Positions 1 to 4,229 of a stretch of DNA of 8,293 bases are shown in pieces. The position numbers and the translations under genes are program-made. Each line of letters opens with the position of its first letter. Position 1 is the first letter of the stretch. Location of the stretch: positions 1 through 8,293 of the forward strand of contig JANXWU010000538.1 of NCBI GenBank assembly GCA_025350985.1, read 5' to 3'. This DNA is from Spartobacteria bacterium (GTDB taxonomy: Bacteria > Verrucomicrobiota > Verrucomicrobiia > Chthoniobacterales > Chthoniobacteraceae). The notes beneath the pieces are model-generated. The model saw nothing but the letters and a program-made list of their open reading frames with translations, searched no databases and was not told the origin of the DNA.

Positions 1-213
1 AAAAAAGACAACGTGTTGAAAAACGCGCCGCACACCGCGCAATCGGTGATCGCCGACACATGGACACACGCCTACTCGCGCGAGTCCGCCGCCTATCCCG
101 CGCCGTGGCTGCGCGAGTTCAAGTTCTGGCCCGCCGTCGGCCGCATAGACAATGTTTTCGGCGACCGCAACCTCGTCTGCTCATGCCCGCCGATGAGTGA
201 GTACGCGTCGTGA
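1..213 (+). CDS. gcvP: Glycine dehydrogenase (decarboxylating), P-protein, C-terminal fragment
   Basis: This is the last 70 residues of the pyridoxal-phosphate P-protein of the glycine cleavage system. That enzyme decarboxylates glycine and passes the aminomethyl group to the lipoyl arm of the H-protein, in the cytoplasm. The 5' part lies outside the window and the frame is open from base 1. The tail shows the very conserved GcvP C-terminus: LKNAPHTA, then YSRE..AAYP, then W.RE.KFWP.VGRIDN, then [11 protein letters not shown]. The catalytic PLP lysine is not in this fragment. The stop codon TGA (211-213) overlaps the GTG start of the next gene by four bases, suggesting translational coupling. 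Family identity is certain from the tail; whether the unseen part is intact cannot be judged. Confidence 0.96.
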   Translation, partial: KKDNVLKNAPHTAQSVIADTWTHAYSRESAAYPAPWLREFKFWPAVGRIDNVFGDRNLVCSCPPMSEYAS

Positions 214-545
214 AGTTGCCGGGCGACAGCGAAATTTCCTTGGACAAACTCACGCGCTATTTGCTCGTGCCAAAAACGAAGGCCGACAAATCCAAATTTC
301 TCGCGCAGGCTGGTTATTCGATTGCGAACGCGGGGCGCTTGATTGAAGACCTCCGCTCACAAATCCTGCCGCTCGACGGGATGTTTGAAGGCACGACGGA
401 ATTTGGCGATTTCTTTGCCATCCGCGCCGCGTTGCGCGGACCGAACGGCGTTTCACTGCGCGTGAAAACCATCTGGATATGCGAGCATTTGCGAGGCAAC
501 GTCCGATTTGTTACCTTGCTGCCGGACAAGTCAAAGACGACATGA
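210..545 (+). CDS. DUF6883 family small protein
   Basis: This is a 111-residue soluble protein with no signal peptide or membrane segment. The pattern matches what I recall of the DUF6883 family: an N-terminal MKLP start, a helical region with '[11 protein letters not shown]' and 'LIEDLRSQI' (about residues 28-50), then a beta-rich half with '[18 protein letters not shown]' (62-80) and 'RVKTIWI.E' (84-92), ending in 'RFVTLLPD'. The function is unknown. The start is GTG at 210, chosen because it gives the family-typical MKLP N-terminus and a 4-base overlap (GTGA) with the gcvP stop. The stop (TGA 543-545) in turn overlaps the next start (ATGA). The two tight overlaps imply co-translation with its DUF4926 partner. 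An adaptor or toxin-like role is speculation. Confidence 0.8.
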   Translation: MKLPGDSEISLDKLTRYLLVPKTKADKSKFLAQAGYSIANAGRLIEDLRSQILPLDGMFEGTTEFGDFFAIRAALRGPNGVSLRVKTIWICEHLRGNVRFVTLLPDKSKTT

Positions 546-781
546 AATTTGAACTTTATACGAGTGCCGTTCTGACCCGCGACGTGCCCGAGCACAAGCT
601 GAAGCGCGGCGACGTCGTCACGCCTGTCGATCACCACATCGCGCCCGACGGCAGCGAAGGCTATTCCATTGAAGTTTTCAACGCGCTGGGTGACACCATT
701 GCCGTCACCGCCGTTTCCGAAGCATCGCTCGAACCGCTGCGCGCTGATGAAGTTCTCGCCGCCCGCGTGCTGGCGGCGTAA
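542..781 (+). CDS. DUF4926 family small protein
   Basis: This is a 79-residue soluble protein. It resembles DUF4926: an N-terminal 'LYTSAVLTRDVPEHKLKRGDVVTPVDHH' type segment (residues 5-32), with the family hallmark that a '.D.PE..L..GD.GTVV' strand-turn-strand motif comes early. 'GYSIEVFNALGDTIAVTAV' follows (about 40-58). Its size fits this family of roughly 60-90 residues. The start is ATG at 542, overlapping the upstream DUF6883 stop as ATGA; a longer in-frame start at 479 would run far into the upstream gene and is unlikely. Its biochemical role is unknown. DUF4926 and DUF6883 genes are, to my recollection, often neighbours, so the two products may act as partners; this is inference. 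Confidence 0.8.
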   Translation: MKFELYTSAVLTRDVPEHKLKRGDVVTPVDHHIAPDGSEGYSIEVFNALGDTIAVTAVSEASLEPLRADEVLAARVLAA

Positions 782-821
782 ACGTTTTGGCCAGCGCTCT
801 CGATGAATGAGGCCATGCGAG

Positions 822-1187
822 CTATCGAATGCTTCGCGAACCGACCGCGAGTGTGAGCCAGCCCGCGAGCAGGCAACCTCCGCCAATCGGCGTGATTGCG
901 CCGAGCCATTGAATGTTCGTGATCGCGAGCGCGTAAAGCGAGCCGCTGAAAATCACGACACCCGCGAAAAAGAGCCGCCAAGCGAGCTTCGGCATCGGCT
1001 CGCGCGATGCGATGAGCAGCATCACCGCCGCATGGACGAGGTGATACAAAGCCGCTTTGTTCCAGACATCGACGCGATCATTTTTCACCAGCAAATCGTG
1101 CAACCCGTGCGCGCCGAATGCGCCGAACGCGACCGCGAGAAAACCGGCGAGCGCGGAGAGGCGGAAGGCGGAGGAAGAATTTAACAT
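822..1187 (-). CDS. DUF423 (YgdD-like) inner membrane protein
   Basis: This is a 121-residue integral membrane protein of the DUF423 family (E. coli YgdD is a member; function unknown). It has four predicted membrane helices at about residues 10-28, 45-61, 69-89 and 94-116. The family signatures are visible: 'FGAFGAHGL' (21-29), 'W.KAALYHLVHA' (42-53), 'FSGSLYAL' (80-87) and 'G.ITPIGGG' (96-104). Length is normal for the family. The start is ATG at 1187 (minus strand), lying at the outer edge of an AT-rich heptamer repeat; no Shine-Dalgarno precedes it. It is transcribed divergently from the Nudix gene across an 80-bp spacer. It converges with the DUF4926 gene, with about 40 bases between the stop codons. 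Confidence 0.93.
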   Translation of the reverse strand: MLNSSSAFRLSALAGFLAVAFGAFGAHGLHDLLVKNDRVDVWNKAALYHLVHAAVMLLIASREPMPKLAWRLFFAGVVIFSGSLYALAITNIQWLGAITPIGGGCLLAGWLTLAVGSRSIR

Positions 1188-1272
1188 TTAGGATTTAAGA
1201 TTTAGCATTGGAGAAATTTCGCGTGGCGAGTGGAAGCAAATCCTAAATGTTAAATCTTAAATCCTAAATGTT
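1183..1272. repeat. Inverted array of AT-rich heptamers between divergent genes
   Basis: On the right side, five heptamers run head to tail: AAATCCT (1238), AAATGTT (1245), AAATCTT (1252), AAATCCT (1259) and AAATGTT (1266). On the left side the reverse-complement array reads AACATTT (1183), AGGATTT (1190), AAGATTT (1197) and AGCATTG (1204). The 20 bases 1185-1204 are an exact reverse complement of 1251-1270. The outer ends contain the start codons of the DUF423 gene (1185-1187, minus) and the Nudix gene (1268-1270, plus), so both genes have the same 17 bases immediately upstream of ATG. The spacer 1211-1237 is unique. Confidence 0.9.
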
Positions 1273-1768
1273 TGATTGGACCAACTGGCAGCCACGCGAA
1301 CGCGCCAATCTCTGCTTCATTTTAAAAAACGAGCACCTGCTGCTTATCCGCAAGAAACGCGGACTTGGCGCGGGAAAGATCAATGCGCCCGGCGGGCGGC
1401 TCGAGCCGGGCGAGACCGCGCTCGCCGCCGCGATTCGCGAGACGCAGGAAGAGGTCTGTGTCACACCGCTCGATCCGCAAAAACGTGGCGAGTTGCACTT
1501 CCAATTCGCCGACGGCTACAGCTTGCACTGCTCAGTTTTTCTCGCGCACGACTGCGAGGGCGAACCGGCGGAGACGCCCGAGGCGGTGCCGCTTTGGATC
1601 CGGGCGGCGGAGGTGCCGTATCACGAAATGTGGGCGGACGACATTCACTGGCTGCCGCTGATGCTCGATGGAAAATGTTTCGTCGGGCATTTCCATTTCG
1701 ACGGCGAGACGATGCTCAGCCGCCGCGTCGAAATCGTGCCGGAATTTGGAGACGACGCACGCAATTGA
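1268..1768 (+). CDS. Nudix hydrolase, MTH1-like (oxidised purine dNTP pyrophosphatase)
   Basis: This is a 166-residue cytoplasmic hydrolase expected to cleave oxidised purine nucleoside triphosphates to monophosphate plus pyrophosphate, keeping 8-oxo-dGTP or 2-OH-dATP out of DNA. The Nudix box lies at residues 43-65: G43, E49, R57-E58 and E61-E62 are all present, supplying the Mg2+ ligands. The glycine usually two residues after EE is Cys64. Similarity to human MTH1/NUDT1 extends beyond the box. 'RKKRGLGAGKINAPGG' (28-43) keeps the base-contacting Asn (N39), and 'MWADDIHWLPLML' (121-133) keeps the W and D-D of the MTH1 'MWPDD' pocket. The start at 1268 is the first in-frame ATG and sits inside the heptamer repeat. 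Specificity is inferred from similarity. Confidence 0.93.
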   Translation: MFDWTNWQPRERANLCFILKNEHLLLIRKKRGLGAGKINAPGGRLEPGETALAAAIRETQEEVCVTPLDPQKRGELHFQFADGYSLHCSVFLAHDCEGEPAETPEAVPLWIRAAEVPYHEMWADDIHWLPLMLDGKCFVGHFHFDGETMLSRRVEIVPEFGDDARN

Positions 1769-1850
1769 TTTTAACGCGGAGGTTTTTTGAAATGAATTCA
1801 TCTTGTTTTTCCGGCGCACTCCGTGATCTCCGCGACTCTGCGTTAAATAG
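1769..1850. repeat. Intergenic dyad repeat with degenerate 9-mers
   Basis: The gap between the Nudix and SDR genes is bounded by a 12-bp inverted repeat with one mismatch: TTTAACGCGGAG (1770-1781) and CTCTGCGTTAAA (1836-1847). The right side is a degenerate tandem: CTCCGTGAT (1819-1827), CTCCGCGA (1828-1835) and CTCTGCGTT (1836-1844). The style matches short repeats I recall as common in Verrucomicrobiota and Planctomycetota intergenic DNA. A structured RNA or mobile miniature repeat is possible. It is not a clear terminator, because no U-tract follows the stem. Confidence 0.65.
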
Positions 1851-1862
1851 AAATTTGCCAAG

Positions 1863-2705
1863 ATGAGACGCGCGCTGGTCGTTGGATGCGGTTATGTCGG
1901 CAAACTGGTTGCGCAGCTTTTTCACGGCGCAGGCTGGCAGGTCACCGGCGTGACGCGCTCGGACGAATCGGCACACGCGCTCGCGGGTGAGCCGTGGCGC
2001 GCGCTCGCCTGCGATTGTTCGGATCGTGGCGCGGTCGAAAAATTGCTGGCGGAATTTCGCGAGGCCGATGCGGTGGTGCAATGCGCGAGCGCGGGCGGTG
2101 GGGGCGTCGAGGCGTATCGGCAGGCGTATTTTGCAGTCGCGAAAAACCTTTCCGAAATTCTCGCGCCAAAACGGCTGCTCTTCACGAGCAGCACTTCGGT
2201 TTATCCGCAGACCGACGGCTCCGTGGTGACTGAAGAAAGCCTGGCCGAACCCGAGCGCGAGACGGGTCAAATCCTGCGCGAAACCGAAAAGGTCGTCCTG
2301 GCGGCGGGCGGAACCGTGGCGCGGCTGGCGGGCATTTACGGACCAGGACGCTCGGCGTCTTTGCAGAAATTTCTCGACGGCCGAGCAGTGATCGAAGGCG
2401 ACGGCGCGAGGCATTTAAACTTCATCCATCGCGAGGACGCGGCGTCGGCGCTGCTTTTTCTCGTGTGCGAAAATGCGCCGCCGGGCATCTACAACCTCAC
2501 CGACGGCGCGCCGATTTCGCAGCGCGAGTTTTATCGGGAACTCGCGGAAACATTTCATCGACCGCTGCCGCCGCACGGCCCGGTCGAGATGGATCGCAAG
2601 CGCGGCTGGACGGATAAACAGGTGGCAAACGCGAAGCTGTGCGCGTTGGGATGGAGGCCGCATTTTCCGAGCTTTCGCGATGCGTGTGCGCAGGACGCGA
2701 TTTGA
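1863..2705 (+). CDS. YeeZ-like atypical SDR, NAD(P)-dependent epimerase/dehydratase family
   Basis: This is a 280-residue Rossmann-fold protein. The nucleotide-binding motif is G8-C-G-Y-V-G13 at the N-terminus. Other landmarks are 'VVQCASAGGG' (71-80), 'LLFTSSTSVY' (105-114), 'RLAGIYGPGR' (154-163), 'NFIHREDAA' (186-194) and 'YNLTDGAPIS' (210-219). The arrangement, length and SSTSVY motif match E. coli YeeZ-type atypical SDRs. The classical YxxxK pair is absent: Y114 is followed by PQTD, so Asp118 stands where Lys would be. A standard oxidoreductase activity is therefore doubtful, and the substrate is unknown. The start at 1863 places the glycine motif six residues in, as usual. No Shine-Dalgarno is seen. 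It lies 94 bp after the Nudix gene on the same strand. Confidence 0.9.
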   Translation: MRRALVVGCGYVGKLVAQLFHGAGWQVTGVTRSDESAHALAGEPWRALACDCSDRGAVEKLLAEFREADAVVQCASAGGGGVEAYRQAYFAVAKNLSEILAPKRLLFTSSTSVYPQTDGSVVTEESLAEPERETGQILRETEKVVLAAGGTVARLAGIYGPGRSASLQKFLDGRAVIEGDGARHLNFIHREDAASALLFLVCENAPPGIYNLTDGAPISQREFYRELAETFHRPLPPHGPVEMDRKRGWTDKQVANAKLCALGWRPHFPSFRDACAQDAI

Positions 2706-2790
2706 GCGGCAGTCCTCTTTTTTAAAAGGAAGTGCCCGCGTCACCTGCGTTTGCGACGACCAGAGGAGAGACGGGCTGCGTATCGCCAGT

Positions 2791-2955
2791 ATGAAAACAC
2801 TCTGCTACCTGTTTGCCGTCGCCGCCTGCAATCTTCTCGTGGGATGCGCGGATGATGAAACGCGACACCACCACGTCAGCACCACCACCAGCACCGAGGA
2901 AGTTCGCACCGTGCCGGCTGCTTCCAGTTCCACCACCACCGTTATTTCACGATAA
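2791..2955 (+). CDS. Small Thr-rich lipoprotein
   Basis: This is a 54-residue predicted lipoprotein. A short basic start (MK) and a hydrophobic stretch are followed by a lipobox L-V-G-C with the lipidated Cys at position 19, so the mature peptide is only about 36 residues. It begins C-A-D-D-E, with Asp at +3 and +4 after Cys. The mature part is rich in Thr/Ser/His ('HHHVSTTTSTEE' and 'SSSTTTV') and has no recognisable fold; it is probably a flexible surface or periplasmic tail. The ATG at 2791 is chosen because it yields a proper type II signal peptide; a purine-rich GAGGAGAG lies 20 bases upstream, too far for a normal ribosome site. It precedes a Thr-rich exported protein in the same direction. 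Confidence 0.75.
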   Translation: MKTLCYLFAVAACNLLVGCADDETRHHHVSTTTSTEEVRTVPAASSSTTTVISR

Positions 2956-3044
2956 ACCAGGAGGACGCACCGGACACGACTGCTTCCCTTGCCTCCCGCG
3001 AATCTTAGGCACGCGAGCCATCGCGCTCGCGCCCACAATCAAAT

Positions 3045-3446
3045 ATGAAACTATCAAACATTGCCAAATACGCCGCCGTTCTCACGGTGGCCGTTCTCAT
3101 TCACAGCCACGCGTCGGCGCAAGCCGTCTCCACTACGACCACCACCACGTCCGCGGGGACAATCAGTGACTTCAGTGGTGACAGCATCGTCATTCGCACG
3201 GAATCAGCCCCCGAGCCGATTCGTTACACCTACACCAAACAGACGACCTACGTCGATGAAGCCGGTACCCCCGTCTCGATGGAACTCGTGAAGTCGGGAT
3301 TGCCCGTCACGGTGTATTACATCAAGGATGGGGATCGGATGGTCGCCAACAAAGTGATCGTGCGGAAGCGCACAACCACGACCGTTCCTGCGGCTGACAC
3401 CGTGATCGAAAAAAAGACGACCACGACCACGACGGAAGAGAAATAG
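3045..3446 (+). CDS. Sec-exported Thr-tract protein with small beta-barrel-like domain
   Basis: This is a 133-residue exported protein of unknown function. Residues 1-25 form a signal peptide: positive start, hydrophobic core 'AAVLTVAVLI', and a cleavage motif A-S-A before Q26. The mature protein opens with a Thr run (30-35). Next comes an all-beta looking module at about 37-108, with 'GTISDFSGDSIVIRT', 'TTYVDEAGTPVS', 'LVKSGLPVTVYYI' and 'VANKVIVRK'. It resembles the repeating strand pattern of DUF5666 or OB-like small barrels, although this assignment is tentative. The C-terminus is a charged Thr tail (R-T-T-T-T near 109-113, a KKTTTTTTEEK type end). There are no cysteines after the signal. 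A strong intrinsic terminator follows, so this is the last gene of its transcript. Confidence 0.8.
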   Translation: MKLSNIAKYAAVLTVAVLIHSHASAQAVSTTTTTTSAGTISDFSGDSIVIRTESAPEPIRYTYTKQTTYVDEAGTPVSMELVKSGLPVTVYYIKDGDRMVANKVIVRKRTTTTVPAADTVIEKKTTTTTTEEK

Positions 3447-3462
3447 ATTCAACGCGTTTACC

Positions 3463-3498
3463 AAGCCCGCCGGTCCCTGCGACGGCGGGTTTTTTTTT
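3463..3498 (+). terminator. Rho-independent terminator
   Basis: A GC stem CCCGCCG (3466-3472) pairs with CGGCGGG (3483-3489) across a 10-base loop, followed directly by nine T residues (3490-3498). It lies 17 bases after the stop codon of the Thr-tract protein and 20 bases before the feo promoter, so it insulates the iron locus from upstream transcription. Confidence 0.9.
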
Positions 3499-3517
3499 GA
3501 AGTCGCGGCGAGACCTG

Positions 3518-3548
3518 TTGACAGTGAGGCGGAACAAACGGACATAAT
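3518..3548 (+). promoter_or_regulatory. Candidate sigma-70-type promoter of the feo locus
   Basis: A perfect -35 hexamer TTGACA (3518-3523) is followed 19 bases later by CATAAT (3543-3548), a five-of-six match to TATAAT. The spacing is long but tolerable. It lies just after the upstream terminator and 41 bases before the first feoA start, which is the expected position. Confidence 0.6.
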
Positions 3549-3556
3549 CCGGCGTA

Positions 3557-3575
3557 GTTGAGATTCAATCGCAAC
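3557..3575. promoter_or_regulatory. 19-bp dyad, candidate metalloregulator operator
   Basis: GTTGAGATT-C-AATCGCAAC is a 9-1-9 dyad with one mismatched pair, covering the likely transcription start region of feoA. Fur and DtxR/IdeR family boxes are also 19-bp dyads, but the bases here do not match the E. coli Fur consensus. An operator role is inferred from geometry and position only. Confidence 0.35.
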
Positions 3576-3589
3576 AGCGTCCGAGCCGA

Positions 3590-3826
3590 ATGATCCCCGA
3601 ACTCACTCTCCAAACGGCCCCCTGCGGCACGCCGGTGCGCGTGGTGAGATTGGAAGCTGGACACGCGGACTACCAGCGGCTTTGTGAAATGGGCTTTTGC
3701 GAAAATGCGTGCATCAAAAAAATCGCCGACGGCGCGGCTTTGATTTGCAGCGTGTGCGGCGTGCGCGTGGCGATCAGTGCAAAACTGGCGCAGCGGATTT
3801 TTGTGCAAAAAGTCGCGAACAACTAG
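3590..3826 (+). CDS. feoA: FeoA-family protein, Cys-rich variant
   Basis: This is a 78-residue cytoplasmic SH3-like FeoA domain protein, the small accessory partner of the FeoB Fe(II) transporter. Visible family signatures are 'VRVVRLEAG' (16-24), 'RLCEMGF' (30-36, the usual R-L-x-E-M-G-hydrophobic signature) and a final 'VAISAKLAQRIFVQ' (60-73). It differs from its neighbour in carrying six cysteines (12, 32, 37, 41, 53, 56), including a C-S-V-C pair, which could bind metal or respond to redox state (inference). The start at 3590 gives the normal family length; no Shine-Dalgarno is seen. It is the first gene of the feo locus, 141 bp ahead of the second feoA, with an inverted repeat in the gap. 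Confidence 0.88.
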   Translation: MIPELTLQTAPCGTPVRVVRLEAGHADYQRLCEMGFCENACIKKIADGAALICSVCGVRVAISAKLAQRIFVQKVANN

Positions 3827-3872
3827 GCGCGATGAAAATGCTCACGTGCTCCGCGTCGATTTCGGGCGGAGA

Positions 3873-3944
3873 AATCTGGAACTCAGGAACTCAGGAAAAA
3901 CCAGAACGCCCTATTTCCATTCCTGTCTTCCTGAGTTCCAGATT
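3873..3944. repeat. 17-bp inverted repeat with octamer tandem between the two feoA genes
   Basis: AATCTGGAACTCAGGAA (3873-3889) is exactly complementary to 3928-3944. Inside the left arm the octamer GGAACTCA (3878 and 3886) is tandemly repeated and then decays to GGAAAAAC. The 38-base loop includes CTATTTCCATTCCTGTC. A transcript could form a long hairpin between the cistrons. There is no U-tract directly after it, so strong termination is not expected. Confidence 0.85.
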
Positions 3945-3967
3945 CACTTTTAGACAACTTCGATCCG

Positions 3968-4201
3968 ATGGCTGAAACGCGCCTCTCCGACATTCCGATT
4001 GCCAAAAAAGGTCGCGTGGAAAAAATGACTCTCGCACCCGACGCGAGCCGCCGCCTCGGTGAGATGGGATTGACTCGCGGTGCGACGTTCGAGGTCGTGC
4101 GCTACGCGCCGATGGGCGATCCGATTGAGATTCGCGTGCGGGGTTACAACCTCTCGCTCCGCCGTGTCGATGCGGAGAATATTTTCGTCGAGGCGCTGTG
4201 A
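3968..4201 (+). CDS. feoA: FeoA-family protein, canonical
   Basis: This is a 77-residue FeoA protein, a cytoplasmic SH3-like accessory that binds or modulates FeoB during Fe(II) import. It shows the full signature: 'LSDIPIAKKGRVEKM' at the start, 'RRLGEMGLTRGATFEVVRYAP' across 28-48, 'GDPIEIRVRGYNLSLRR' across 50-66, and the closing 'DAENIFVE'. It has no cysteine, unlike the upstream paralogue. ATG at 3968 gives normal family length; no Shine-Dalgarno precedes it. The feoB start lies 28 bases after its stop, so the two are very likely co-transcribed. Two divergent FeoA proteins beside one FeoB is a known arrangement, and they may have separate roles. Confidence 0.95.
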   Translation: MAETRLSDIPIAKKGRVEKMTLAPDASRRLGEMGLTRGATFEVVRYAPMGDPIEIRVRGYNLSLRRVDAENIFVEAL

Positions 4202-4229
4202 GAGCACCGGACGCTATTCATTTACCTCG

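Noticed and set aside
314..886. A 190-codon minus-strand frame covering the DUF6883 and DUF4926 genes
   Set aside because: No family resemblance; the two plus-strand frames show family motifs and tight start/stop overlaps.
1183..1272. Possible CRISPR-like array
   Set aside because: The repeat unit is only seven bases with no spacers, and the two halves are inverted; no cas genes are present.
1276..1866. A 196-codon plus-strand frame overlapping the Nudix gene
   Set aside because: It is an alternative frame with Arg-rich low-quality composition; the Nudix frame has the catalytic box and MTH1 pocket.
4080..4229. Upstream in-frame extension of feoB to an ATG at 4080
   Set aside because: It would overlap most of the second feoA and adds Arg-rich residues unlike FeoB N-termini; ATG 4230 places the G1 motif at residue 18, as is normal.
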